Notes: generated by a model not told the origin, from the letters alone. DNA of 64,000 nt from Pseudidiomarina aestuarii (GCF_003987355.1 NZ_PIPR01000001.1:558001-622000); one strand, 5' to 3'; positions 1 to 8,216 are shown, counted from the first letter of the stretch. A program made the numbers and translations.

Positions 1-189
1 CTGACACAATACATGCATAGTGCCAAACACATACGAGGGCTGTTCGAGATTATTCCCCTCTACCTTATAGAGCAACGAAGCTTGGCTAGCTCCTGAGAGT
101 AGAGCAAGAGGACTCAACAAAGTGCTCAGTAGAGCCGCATTACAGAACGTTCGGACTGTTTTTCGATTGGATTTTTTGCAGACTGACAT
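1..189 (-). CDS. TraB/GumN family protein (5' part only, cut by window edge)
   Basis: Only the first 63 codons are in the window. The gene runs off the left edge. The start ATG at 187-189 has an AAGGAAA ribosome binding site just upstream on the minus strand. The protein opens with a basic n-region and a hydrophobic stretch (about residues 10-40) that reads as a signal peptide. It then reaches SYVFGTMHVLCQ, which resembles the N-terminal motif of TraB/GumN proteins, where G-T-x-H is conserved. Family members are exported or membrane-associated and are proposed to be metal-dependent hydrolases. Their substrates are mostly unknown. The assignment rests on one motif plus the export signal. Confidence 0.6.
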   Translation of the reverse strand, partial: MSVCKKSNRKTVRTFCNAALLSTLLSPLALLSGASQASLLYKVEGNNLEQPSYVFGTMHVLCQ

Positions 190-285
190 AACCGTTTCCT
201 TATTAACTGGTATAACACTGTTATTTACGCAGTGAATCGACTGACTCACCGTCAGCACTCATATTAGGTTGAGGAGGGCGTTCGA

Positions 286-421
286 GTGACGACAGTTTAC
301 CGCCTGTCGCCTGTAATGTCGTATCTGTCACTTTGGTGTCAGACACTGGCTTACTGGAAAAGATACGACAGGGACATGACAATTGCGACATTTTCTATGA
401 CAGACGGTAAACTGTCGTCAC
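286..421. repeat. 136-bp inverted-repeat element, MITE-like
   Basis: The 321-nt gap between the TraB-like gene and the gene at 511 holds no ORF but is highly structured. Arms 286-308 and 399-421 are inverted copies of each other with one mismatch in 23 (outer part GTGACGACAGTTTACCG). A second inverted pair lies inside (GTCGTATCT at 318-326 with AGATACGAC at 361-369), around a central palindrome GTGTCAGACAC at 336-346. TGTCG or its complement occurs six times. Two smaller hairpins precede it (217-235 and 241-255). No target-site duplication is evident. A non-autonomous transposon remnant is my preferred reading. A regulatory hairpin or operator cluster for the flanking genes is the alternative. 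Confidence 0.55.
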
Positions 422-510
422 AGCAAGCTAAAAAACCGAACTAGAGTAGGTCCTGACAACGAGTTACCGAACTCATTTTCACACAAACCATACTCAAGTA
501 AGGAACAATT

Positions 511-942
511 ATGTCACCCAGTAAAAGTATCGATTCTAAAAGTGTCAGTATGATGAACGCTTTACGTCAGGGCTTTTGGTTCTATTGCAACCACAATGGT
601 CATCATATCGCTGCACATGCTTCTGGAGTAAGTGGCCGCGAAACCATTTATGTCGACGATACCAAAGTCTCCACGAAAATTTCTTGGCGTTTTGTCAGTA
701 GCCAAGAATTCAACATAGATGGGGTTCAGTATCGGGTTGAATTTCATGTGACGAGCATATGGCAGGGCCGCATCGTCTGTCGGTTTTATGCCGATGATGT
801 GCTTATTGAAGAAACCGAAAATGCGATGGCTGTTGGCGGCTCCAAGTTAAGTTGGAAAACCTTTGCGATTTTCTTCTTGGCCGGTGCGGTATTTGGCTAT
901 GTATTCGCAAAAGCCATTATTGAGCTCTTTGTGGGAGCATAA
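511..942 (+). CDS. Small membrane-anchored protein of unknown function
   Basis: This protein has 143 residues and an AAGGAACA ribosome binding site before the ATG. I do not recognise the family. The first 110 residues look soluble and mostly beta-rich. Residues about 113-140 are a strongly hydrophobic segment (FAIFFLAGAVFGYVFAKAI), so the protein is probably tail-anchored with a cytoplasmic N-terminus. Its stop codon is adjacent to the GTG start of the next gene, which suggests translational coupling with the XRE regulator. The context suggests a sensor or partner for that regulator, but nothing in the sequence shows a ligand or an activity. Confidence 0.7.
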   Translation: MSPSKSIDSKSVSMMNALRQGFWFYCNHNGHHIAAHASGVSGRETIYVDDTKVSTKISWRFVSSQEFNIDGVQYRVEFHVTSIWQGRIVCRFYADDVLIEETENAMAVGGSKLSWKTFAIFFLAGAVFGYVFAKAIIELFVGA

Positions 943-943
943 T

Positions 944-1258
944 GTGGATATTCAAGCTGAACAAGTCCGCTATTTGCGCGCACAAAAAGGATGGACTCAG
1001 CAGCACCTGGCCGAAGCCTGTGCAGTGAGTTTACGAACCATTCAACGCGTTGAAAAAGACGGTAATGCTGCGAATGAAACCGTTGCAGCTCTCTGCGCTG
1101 TTTTTGAGGTTGAGCGCGAAGAGTTATTGGTCGTACCGAGGTTACAACCGGGTGAACTTAAACCCGCACAAATGCGCGACCAAAACATTAAGTTTTTGAT
1201 CGCGCTCAGTATCGGTTTTGCACTAGGTGTTGCGGTGATGCTTATTGCCAGCTACTAG
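944..1258 (+). CDS. XRE-family regulator with C-terminal membrane anchor
   Basis: This is a 104-residue protein. I chose GTG 944 as the start because it follows the previous stop (940-942) by one base, has GGGAG upstream, and begins directly at the helix-turn-helix domain. The in-frame sequence further upstream overlaps the previous gene. Residues about 4-60 form a Cro/C1-type HTH (LRAQKGWTQQHLAEACAVS, then RTIQRVEKDGNA). Residues about 82-103 are a single hydrophobic helix (IKFLIALSIGFALGVAVML). It therefore looks like a membrane-tethered DNA-binding protein, co-expressed with the small membrane protein at 511. Its stop codon overlaps that of the convergent DoxX gene. Confidence 0.8.
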   Translation: MDIQAEQVRYLRAQKGWTQQHLAEACAVSLRTIQRVEKDGNAANETVAALCAVFEVEREELLVVPRLQPGELKPAQMRDQNIKFLIALSIGFALGVAVMLIASY

Positions 1259-1680
1259 CTGGCTTTAAGCGTCCATTGGGTATCAAGATCCCGCAACAGA
1301 TACAAAGCAATACAGGCTGCCCACATTGGCCATGCAGCAAAGAACAATAGATTGTTAAATGCATCAAAATAGAGCGGAAGTGGCGTGAGCGTCGACACAC
1401 CATGCAATATTGCGATTAAGCCGTAAGTCGCTCGCTTCCAAACTCCACTCACGAACGCTAGAACCAACGCCAGTTGCAGAACTCCTAGGACGATGAATAC
1501 GTTGCCTTCAAGCCCAGGAATGAAATAGAAAGTCTCAAAAACTGCTGCAGAGTGAGCTGGATTGACGAATTTATCAAGGGTCCACACCAACATCACAATA
1601 AATACGCCTATACGCATTAATAAGAGAGACCAGCGAATACGCGGCAAATAAGCATCTAAAGATGAGCTAGGGGTCGTCAT
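1255..1680 (-). CDS. DoxX-like integral membrane protein
   Basis: This is a 141-residue protein. The start at 1680 is preceded by AGGAGAAA. A longer frame to 1728 would run into the operator region and has no such site. Four hydrophobic segments are visible (roughly residues 14-33, 54-72, 78-95 and 105-130), with an early LMRIGVFIVMLVWTLDKF of the kind seen in DoxX/DoxD-like proteins. The function is not established for this type, and members are often linked to redox or stress responses. It is divergent from a TetR regulator with operator-like palindromes between them, so it is probably that regulator's target. It shares the palindrome CTAG, which holds both stop codons, with the convergent XRE gene. 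Confidence 0.7.
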   Translation of the reverse strand: MTTPSSSLDAYLPRIRWSLLLMRIGVFIVMLVWTLDKFVNPAHSAAVFETFYFIPGLEGNVFIVLGVLQLALVLAFVSGVWKRATYGLIAILHGVSTLTPLPLYFDAFNNLLFFAAWPMWAACIALYLLRDLDTQWTLKAS

Positions 1681-1711
1681 AGTATTTCTCCTGTAGATAG
1701 CGACTGTATTT

Positions 1712-1729
1712 ATTGAGTGTTTGCTCAAT
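1712..1729. promoter_or_regulatory. Operator-like palindrome 1 in the DoxX/TetR divergent promoter
   Basis: ATTGAG-N6-CTCAAT is a perfect 6-bp inverted repeat with a 6-bp centre. It lies 31 bp upstream of the DoxX start and 59 bp upstream of the TetR start. A related palindrome lies exactly 40 bp further on. This is the usual arrangement for a divergently placed TetR repressor controlling itself and its neighbour. Binding by the adjacent TetR is inferred. Confidence 0.55.
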
Positions 1730-1751
1730 TATAGCAATGACTGTAGACTTT

Positions 1752-1769
1752 ATTGAGCAATCATTCAAG
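1752..1769. promoter_or_regulatory. Operator-like palindrome 2, close to the TetR start
   Basis: ATTGAGCAATCATTCAAG is an imperfect copy of the palindrome at 1712-1729, keeping the TTGA...TCAA ends. It ends 19 bp before the TetR start codon. The two centres are 40 bp apart, close to four helical turns, so two repressor dimers could bind the same face of the DNA. Confidence 0.45.
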
Positions 1770-1788
1770 AAAGAGAAGTCATTGTATT

Positions 1789-2388
1789 ATGCCTAGACCA
1801 GCTAAGTTTATTCGGACCGAGGCAATCGCAAGCGCGCTGCAGGTCTTCTGGCAGCGCGGCTACCATGCGACATCGTTGAAAGACCTAGAAACTGCATTAA
1901 GTATGCGGCCAGGTAGTATTTACGCGGCCTTTGGCAGTAAAGAGGGGCTTTTTGATGAAGTCCTATCCCATTATGCGGAGCGGTCCCTAACTTCGTTGCG
2001 AGAAAAACTACTGAATCGTCCCAGTGCCATGCAAGGGCTGCGAGAATACCTGTATTCATTGGCAAACTTAGGCGAGCGTGAGCCCGCTGAGCGCGCCTGC
2101 ATGCTCGTTAAAACGCTGCTCGAGCTTGCGACGACAGAGCCGCAATTGAGCGCACGAGCGGACGCTTATTTAGCCTCGATGGAAAACCTATTCTGCGAAG
2201 TCTTTATGGCTGCTATGCAGCAAAATGAGCTTGAAAAAGGTGCGGATCCACGATTTTTAGCGCAACAATTGCAGGTCGCAATTTTTGGACTGAGAATTTT
2301 TTCGCAAAGACAAACAAGTCCATTAAGGGTGCGGTTATTAACAGAGCAAATTGCGAATCAGTTTACACGGGTTGATAAAATAGCATGA
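1789..2388 (+). CDS. TetR/AcrR family transcriptional regulator
   Basis: This is a 199-residue protein. ATG 1789 starts MPRPAKF, the typical beginning of this subfamily, and is preceded by AAGAGAAG. An earlier in-frame TTG at 1753 falls inside an operator. Residues about 8-55 are the TetR helix-turn-helix (ALQVFWQRGYHATSLKDLE, then RPGSIYAAFGSKEGLF). The rest is the helical ligand and dimer domain, resembling the TetR_C_16 group. It probably represses the divergent DoxX gene and its own operon through the palindromes at 1712 and 1752. Its stop codon overlaps the start of the DUF547 gene (ATGA), so the two are co-transcribed. The inducer is unknown. Confidence 0.9.
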   Translation: MPRPAKFIRTEAIASALQVFWQRGYHATSLKDLETALSMRPGSIYAAFGSKEGLFDEVLSHYAERSLTSLREKLLNRPSAMQGLREYLYSLANLGEREPAERACMLVKTLLELATTEPQLSARADAYLASMENLFCEVFMAAMQQNELEKGADPRFLAQQLQVAIFGLRIFSQRQTSPLRVRLLTEQIANQFTRVDKIA

Positions 2389-3227
2389 ATAAATATGGCA
2401 TAAGTCACATAGTTTTCGCCTTTTTTCTGTCCATTCTATTGGTTCTTTTTCCTGCCAGTGCAACAGCAGCCGAATCGTTTGATCATCAGCATAAACGGTG
2501 GGCCCAAGTCCTTGCTGATAACATAGTCGTGAAGCAACAGGGCGCTTGGACACGAGTCAATTATCAACAACTGGCCGCTAATCCCGAGGCATTACAGGAC
2601 TATTTAGTGCAGCTCACTGCTGTAGAGGCAACAACTTTTGAGACATGGAGCCAAGCTGAACAGCTGAGTTTCCTCATCAATGCCTATAATGCGTTCACGC
2701 TTGAGCTTATTCGTAGCCGTTACGATGAATTCGCTGCAGGTGAAGCAGAGTCCATACGTGATCTTGGTACCTGGTTCACAAGTCCTTGGGAACGTGAGTT
2801 TTTTACGTTATTCGGTGAACGTCGCACGCTCGATTGGCTTGAGCATGAGGTGATTCGTCCGAATTACGCAGAGCCGAGGATTCATGCAGCTTTGGTGTGC
2901 GCAGCTGTCAGTTGTCCGCCATTACTCAACACCGCTTACACAGCAGACCAATTGGATAGTCAGCTAGAAGGTCAAATGACCATGTTCCTCAATGACGCAA
3001 ACAATAACCGCTTTGATGCATCTACAAACACGTTGTATTTGTCATCTATTTTTAAATGGTACGGCGACGACTTTCTAAAGGATAAATCCTATTCATCATT
3101 AACCGATGTAGCAGCGCGCTACATGCAAAATCCGGCACTCGCACAAGCATTGTCTGCATCGAGAGACATAGCAATACGCTTCAACCAATATAACTGGGAT
3201 CTCAACAGCGCCAATTCCCGAGATTAA
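2385..3227 (+). CDS. DUF547 domain protein, exported
   Basis: This is a 280-residue protein that begins inside the TetR stop (ATGA overlap). Residues 1-28 form a signal peptide ending at ASATAAES. The DUF547 hallmarks follow in order: FLINAYNAFTLELI, then IHAALVCAAVSCPPLL, then LSSIFKWYGDDF. DUF547 proteins are periplasmic or lipoprotein-like and have no settled enzymatic role. A conserved cysteine and histidine suggest some relation to papain-like folds, but this is unproven. Here the gene belongs to the TetR transcription unit, so its expression probably follows the same signal as the DoxX-like protein. Confidence 0.85.
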   Translation: MNKYGISHIVFAFFLSILLVLFPASATAAESFDHQHKRWAQVLADNIVVKQQGAWTRVNYQQLAANPEALQDYLVQLTAVEATTFETWSQAEQLSFLINAYNAFTLELIRSRYDEFAAGEAESIRDLGTWFTSPWEREFFTLFGERRTLDWLEHEVIRPNYAEPRIHAALVCAAVSCPPLLNTAYTADQLDSQLEGQMTMFLNDANNNRFDASTNTLYLSSIFKWYGDDFLKDKSYSSLTDVAARYMQNPALAQALSASRDIAIRFNQYNWDLNSANSRD

Positions 3228-3283
3228 CGATATTATTTAATTGCGCATAATGTATATTATGTTAAATAAACTATTAATAAGAT

Positions 3284-3320
3284 AAGCTAGCAACAGTGAT
3301 TGCTCACACTATGCTAGCTT
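3284..3320. terminator. Stem-loop between convergent genes
   Basis: AAGCTAGCA (3284-3292) pairs with TGCTAGCTT (3312-3320). An inner GTGA/TCAC stem closes a TTGC loop. It sits in the 158-nt gap between the convergent DUF547 and SRPBCC genes. There is no long T-run on either side, so termination is plausible but not certain. Downstream a small GGCG/CGCC hairpin and AT-rich sequence fill the rest of the gap. Confidence 0.4.
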
Positions 3321-3385
3321 TCTCAGGCGTTTCTACGCCAAATCTGTCGTGTAATCTGTACTCTAGTCCTACAGAATTTAAATTC

Positions 3386-3961
3386 TTAATTCGCTTCTAC
3401 AAATGTTTGCATCGCTCTCATTTGTTGTTGCAACACAGTTGCGACTGGCGCTGCCCACGCTGACAAATCATTCGGTGAATAACCGCCAACACGATAAGAC
3501 ACTCTGAGTGTCACCAGGTCTTCAGAGGTTGATTGAATCTGCCAATCCATCACTCCTGATAATCCTTCACCTTGTAACGGACCCAAACCGCCAGACAATC
3601 GAATCAATTGATTCGGCTCGACCTTCACAACACGCATATGCTCTGTTTCACGACCCTCGGCCGCAATTTCACAGAAGCACCCGCCAGCTTTCGCTGCGAG
3701 CGTCATATTCGCTGATGAGCCATACCAAGTGTGTGCGGCTAGCCACCACTGCCCAATATCTTGGGTTAATGCCTGGTAAACCTGTTTCGGTGTTGCTTGA
3801 ATGGTTTGTTCAAATTGGATACTAAAGCCGTTCGGGGCTGCATCCAGCACTGGACTAGCCTCTGCTGCCGTTGTATTCGCAGAAACGGCCTGATCACTGA
3901 ATGTTAGTGCAATAAAAACGCCGGCAAGAGCCAGCGTTTTTGTCGTATTTCTGAGGTTCAT
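3386..3961 (-). CDS. Exported SRPBCC (START-like) domain protein
   Basis: This is a 191-residue protein. I place the start at ATG 3961 (MNLRNTTKTLALAG) because a clean signal peptide follows and GGGAAGTG lies upstream. An ATG 7 codons earlier, nearly abutting the RND stop, is possible. After cleavage near SANTTAA the protein has the SRPBCC pattern: an N-terminal beta segment (FSIQFEQTIQATPKQVYQALT), the DIGQWWLAAHTWYG motif, a central GGCFCEI and a C-terminal amphipathic helix. Such domains bind hydrophobic ligands. It follows the RND transporter by about 24 nt in the same direction, so it is probably the third gene of the efflux operon. A periplasmic ligand-binding role is inferred. Confidence 0.75.
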   Translation of the reverse strand: MNLRNTTKTLALAGVFIALTFSDQAVSANTTAAEASPVLDAAPNGFSIQFEQTIQATPKQVYQALTQDIGQWWLAAHTWYGSSANMTLAAKAGGCFCEIAAEGRETEHMRVVKVEPNQLIRLSGGLGPLQGEGLSGVMDWQIQSTSEDLVTLRVSYRVGGYSPNDLSAWAAPVATVLQQQMRAMQTFVEAN

Positions 3962-3985
3962 CGGTTCACTTCCCAAGACCATTCG

Positions 3986-6900
3986 TTAATCTGGAAACTC
4001 ACTTGCTGATTCCATTTCACGTTCCAAACGTTGTGATTCATCAGCGCGCGGCTTCGTGAATCGTGCTAGCGCTAAGTATAGTACAGGCGCAAGATACAAG
4101 GTAAAGAGGATCGCAAACGCGAGTCCACCGAACACAACCCAACCGATCGCATTACGAGCCTCAGCTCCAGCGCCAATCGAAATAATCAGAGGTACCGAGC
4201 CCAGCAAGGTTGAGATTAATGTCATCATTATAGGACGTAGGCGAATTTGAGCAGCCTGCTCTACTGCATCTCGAACCGACTTACCTTGGTCGCGTAATTG
4301 ATCGGCAAACTCAACGAGTAGAATTGAGTTCTTCGCAATCAGACCAATCAACATCACCAGTCCGATCTGCGAGAAGATATTGATGGAGGTTCCGGTCACG
4401 AACAGCGCAAAGAAAGCTGCTGCAATGCCGAACGGCACAGTCGCCATTACTACCACCGCTGAATTCACGCTCTCAAACTGTGCAGCGAGTACCAAGAAGA
4501 CAATCACGAAAGCTAGCACATACGTTAGCATGACTTCGCGCGCAGTTTCCTCATAGGCTTCAGCTTCTCCAAGTAGAACCATGCCGACATTATCTGGTAA
4601 CTCGCGGTCGGCTATTTCGCGCAATTTCTCAACTGCATCCTCAATAGCGAGTTCCTCTGGTAGCGACATGTCAATTTCAATAGCACGGCGCTGGGCGCGA
4701 CGCTCGAGTTCAGCCGCAACGCCTTCTTCTGTAATAGAAGCCAACGATGACAGCGGTACTAGCTCACCGGTACTTGAACCTACATATAGGTTAGCTAAAT
4801 CAGAGGGATCATTAACCTTCTCTCGTGACGCCATCAGCATCACAGGAACAGCTTGGTCACCAATATTGAGATCGGTTATATCGTCACCATTCACGGCAGC
4901 GCGCAAGGTGGTCGATATGTCGCTAAGCGGCACACCCAGTTCTTCAGCTCGTTTCCGGTCGATATTCACCCGCAATTGCGGTTGCGTCGGCTGGAATGAA
5001 ATTCGCGGAAAGCCGACCTCAGGCATTTCTCGTTGTAAAGCTGCAGAGAATTTTTGCGCGGCCTCAAAAATTTCTTGGTAATCCTCACCGGTCAACGCAA
5101 CTTCAAGACCTCCGCCCTGTCCGCGCAAGTTCAAACTATTTGAGCCGAAGGCTCGGCCTGGAGCACCTGGAATGCGGCTGAGCGGCTCACTTATTTCATC
5201 AATAATTTCTTGCTGAGAAATGTCACGTTCTTCCCAATCGGTTAGACGAACCGTGATAAACAAGAGATTCGGGTCCCACTGGCCGACCGAGGTACTGATA
5301 CTTTCAACCGCACCTCCGTTTACGTATGGCAACAGAATATCTTCCATTTTCTGAGCTTGACGATCCATGAAGTTCAAACCAACACCATCAGGACCACGTG
5401 CGAATATACGCACCATTCCGCGGTCTTCATTTGGCATGAGCTCGTTGTCCACCGAGGTGTAGAGATAAGTCGCCGTACCCGCCACTAAAGCACTCGCGAT
5501 AAATACCCACCAAGCTTTATCGAGTGCCACATGAAGTGACTTTCTGTAACCAGCGAGGAAACGCGAACCCACCCGCGTTAGCAAGGTTTCTTTATGCTGT
5601 TTTAACGGCAAGCGAGCAGTGAGTGCGGGCACTAATGACAATGCCACAAAGGACGATATGATAACCGCAGCTGCCAAGACACCACCAAACTCACGGAATA
5701 ACCGCCCCGCTGTCGATGGCAAAAATGCAATTGGCACAAATACCGCAACTAAAACTGCTGTTGTGGCAACCACGGCAAAGAACACTTCTCGTGTACCAAT
5801 AACAGCCGCGGCCCGCGCCCCCATTCCCATAGCACGACGGCGTTGGATATTTTCCGACACCACGATGGCATCATCGACGACCAATCCAGTTGCCAGCACC
5901 AGCGCCAGTAATGTCAGTATGTTGACGGAAAAACCCAGCAACCAGATGACTGAGATAGTACCTACTAATGCTACAGGTATTGCTGCAGCAGGAATAATTG
6001 TCGCTCGTCCAGAACCGATAAAGATCCACAAAGTCGCGACCACGAGCAATATCGTTAGACCCAGTGATGTAATAACCTCTTCGACAGAACTCCGAATAAA
6101 CTTGGCATCATCCGATGTCACCTCAATATTGAGGTCGGTAAACTGCTCATCCAAGCGTTTTGCCAATGCCAATACATCATCCGATATTTCAATGGTATTT
6201 GAGCGGGCTTGCCGGATAATGCCGAGTCCTAATACAGGTTTACCATCTAAACGTTGATAAGAACGTGCATCGGCTGGAGCAAAGTAAACATCCGCAACAT
6301 CACCGACTCGGGTCGTATCATTGATCATGATATCGGCGACTTGTTGTTCCGTGACCGAGCTGGCATCCGCGCGCACAATGACTTGCTGATCGGTCGATTT
6401 CAAACTGCCTGCAGGCACATCAAACGCAGCTTGTCGAAGCACATTCGATACATCCGTAACGGCCAAACCGTAACTACTCAGACGCAGGGGATCGATGACG
6501 ACGCGCATCACGCGCCGCCGGTCTCCAGTGAGCCGCACATCTGCGACGCCGTTAATACTCAGGAAGTTGGGAGCTAAATCGACTTCCACACGCTCGGTCA
6601 GTGCTTCCAGTTCAATTTCATCACTCCAAATGGACAAGCTGACGACCGATTCAGCATCGTTATCCGCCTTTATTACCGCGACGTTTTCGACTTCTTCGGG
6701 CAATTGTCGCTGGACACGACTCACCGATTCACGTGTTTCGTTGGCGGCATTATCAAGATCAATTCCGGGCCTAAACTCGACCACGATACGGGCACTACCT
6801 TCCTCACTGGAAGCGCGAATGGATTTCACACCACTGACTCGTGCAACAGCACCTTCAAGTTGCCGAGTCACTTCCGTATCAACCGTTTCAGGCGCTGCTC

Positions 6901-7078
6901 CCGGGAAGCTTGCGCTCACAGTGATGATAGGACGGTCAACGTCAGGCAGTTCTCGAACTTCAACCCCATTAATCGCGGCCAGGCCTGCAATGATGATCAA
7001 TAAGTTTAAGACAACGATAAGTACCGGACGGCGAATCGCTGTAGAGGGTAAGTCAGTGAGTTGCGTGTTGAACTTCAT
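3986..7078 (-). CDS. RND efflux transporter, inner-membrane pump (HAE-1 type)
   Basis: This 1030-residue pump is full length for the AcrB/MexB family. It exports drugs or other amphiphiles across the envelope in exchange for protons, in complex with the adaptor at 7075 and an outer-membrane channel not encoded here. A first membrane helix at 16-36 is followed by the porter domain. Helices 2-6 lie at about 330-470, and the proton-relay motif GLVVDDAIVVSENIQRR contains the paired aspartates. A second docking/porter region and helices 8-12 (about 850-1010) complete the duplicated architecture. Its start overlaps the adaptor's stop (ATGA). It resembles the shorter MdtB/VexH-like branch more than AcrB. 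The substrate cannot be told from sequence. Confidence 0.93.
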   Translation of the reverse strand: MKFNTQLTDLPSTAIRRPVLIVVLNLLIIIAGLAAINGVEVRELPDVDRPIITVSASFPGAAPETVDTEVTRQLEGAVARVSGVKSIRASSEEGSARIVVEFRPGIDLDNAANETRESVSRVQRQLPEEVENVAVIKADNDAESVVSLSIWSDEIELEALTERVEVDLAPNFLSINGVADVRLTGDRRRVMRVVIDPLRLSSYGLAVTDVSNVLRQAAFDVPAGSLKSTDQQVIVRADASSVTEQQVADIMINDTTRVGDVADVYFAPADARSYQRLDGKPVLGLGIIRQARSNTIEISDDVLALAKRLDEQFTDLNIEVTSDDAKFIRSSVEEVITSLGLTILLVVATLWIFIGSGRATIIPAAAIPVALVGTISVIWLLGFSVNILTLLALVLATGLVVDDAIVVSENIQRRRAMGMGARAAAVIGTREVFFAVVATTAVLVAVFVPIAFLPSTAGRLFREFGGVLAAAVIISSFVALSLVPALTARLPLKQHKETLLTRVGSRFLAGYRKSLHVALDKAWWVFIASALVAGTATYLYTSVDNELMPNEDRGMVRIFARGPDGVGLNFMDRQAQKMEDILLPYVNGGAVESISTSVGQWDPNLLFITVRLTDWEERDISQQEIIDEISEPLSRIPGAPGRAFGSNSLNLRGQGGGLEVALTGEDYQEIFEAAQKFSAALQREMPEVGFPRISFQPTQPQLRVNIDRKRAEELGVPLSDISTTLRAAVNGDDITDLNIGDQAVPVMLMASREKVNDPSDLANLYVGSSTGELVPLSSLASITEEGVAAELERRAQRRAIEIDMSLPEELAIEDAVEKLREIADRELPDNVGMVLLGEAEAYEETAREVMLTYVLAFVIVFLVLAAQFESVNSAVVVMATVPFGIAAAFFALFVTGTSINIFSQIGLVMLIGLIAKNSILLVEFADQLRDQGKSVRDAVEQAAQIRLRPIMMTLISTLLGSVPLIISIGAGAEARNAIGWVVFGGLAFAILFTLYLAPVLYLALARFTKPRADESQRLEREMESASEFPD

Positions 7079-8118
7079 GGCGTTTGCTCCGCCGATAAAA
7101 CTTCAATATTTTGGCCTTGGCGCAACTGCTGTACGCCTTCGATAACCAATTCGTCACCAAGCTGAATTTCGCCTGCCACTAAAATACGGCCCTGGAGGCG
7201 TTGTTTAATTTGTACATTGACACGAAATGCTCGACCATCACGATTTAGCCACACGTATGCGCCCTCTGCGGCCCACATCAAAGCAGCCTCAGGTACAACA
7301 GCATAACTGTCACCCTCTATCATTAAATTCACCCGGAAGCTCATACCGGGACGAAACCGGTCATCATCATTATCCAGTATTGCACGCACTCCGATGGTTC
7401 GGGTTTGGGTATCGATGCGAGAATCAACATCCACTAACTTGGCCTGATATGCTGCGCTTTGATCGTTCCACGGCCTCACCGTGAGGGTTGGTTCTTGTTG
7501 CAGCAAACCTAGCGCCACCTCAGGGGCGTCAAAGCGAACGTACAATTGATCCCGTTGGTCGATGCTCGTGATCATGGTTTGTGTCGTTACGCGGTCGCCC
7601 GCTTCAATTTCTGTCAATCCGACGATTCCATCAAACGGCGCCCGGACTTTGCGATCCTCAACTTCGACTTCGGCTTCACGAACCGCAACTTTCAATAGGT
7701 CTCGATTTGTAATAGCGTTATCTAATTCACTCTGCGGAATTGCACCCTGCTCACGACTGGTTCGCAATCGTTCCACTGTTCGCTCTGCATCGGCTAATTG
7801 AATTTTCGCGCGTTGTAATGCTGTTTGCTGACGGCGGTCATCCAATTGCACTAAGACATCGCCTTCGTTCACGGAATCACCGGGAGCAAAATTGACAGCT
7901 AACACTTCATCACCAACGGCAGGATACAGATCCACTGAGCGCAATGCCTGTGCGTATCCAACGACGTCAACTCGTGTCGTTGTGCGCTCAAAACCTGCAG
8001 GCTGTGTAATCACCAATGCAGCCTGCTCACCACCCCAGCGCTGAGCAACAGCTTGTGGAGCTTGAGCAACGACAAACAAACAGAGACATCCAGCGATAAA
8101 ACGACCGCTATACTTCAT
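7075..8118 (-). CDS. RND efflux periplasmic adaptor (HlyD/MFP family)
   Basis: This is a 347-residue protein. ATG 8118 has AAGGAAGC at good spacing and starts a signal peptide (MKYSGRFIAGCLCLFVVA...QAVAQ). A frame extending 30 codons upstream has no such support. The biotinyl/lipoyl-like half motif (PGDSVNEGDVLVQLDD) is followed by an alpha-hairpin rich in Q, R and E (about 95-150), then by the second lipoyl half VRAPFDGIVGLTEIEAGD, a beta-barrel, and a C-terminal membrane-proximal domain. It bridges the inner-membrane pump to an outer-membrane factor. The pump gene follows with a 4-nt overlap. No local regulator gene accompanies the operon. Confidence 0.92.
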   Translation of the reverse strand: MKYSGRFIAGCLCLFVVAQAPQAVAQRWGGEQAALVITQPAGFERTTTRVDVVGYAQALRSVDLYPAVGDEVLAVNFAPGDSVNEGDVLVQLDDRRQQTALQRAKIQLADAERTVERLRTSREQGAIPQSELDNAITNRDLLKVAVREAEVEVEDRKVRAPFDGIVGLTEIEAGDRVTTQTMITSIDQRDQLYVRFDAPEVALGLLQQEPTLTVRPWNDQSAAYQAKLVDVDSRIDTQTRTIGVRAILDNDDDRFRPGMSFRVNLMIEGDSYAVVPEAALMWAAEGAYVWLNRDGRAFRVNVQIKQRLQGRILVAGEIQLGDELVIEGVQQLRQGQNIEVLSAEQTP

Positions 8119-8216
8119 GAATTCAGCTTCCTTTCGGTTTCGATGGGCAACAGAGACAGGCTGCGCACTACTAATTAGGTATGACAACAAGTATGCATAT
8201 TTCATCAAACTCGATC

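Noticed and set aside
286-421. Integron attC site
   Set aside because: The inverted repeat is too perfect and lacks the core sites (GTTRRRY and RYYYAAC) at its ends. No integron integrase or cassette array is present.
4581-7145. Long plus-strand open frames opposite the RND genes
   Set aside because: They are antisense shadows of the conserved RND and adaptor genes, with no ribosome sites and low-complexity Ser/Thr/Arg composition.
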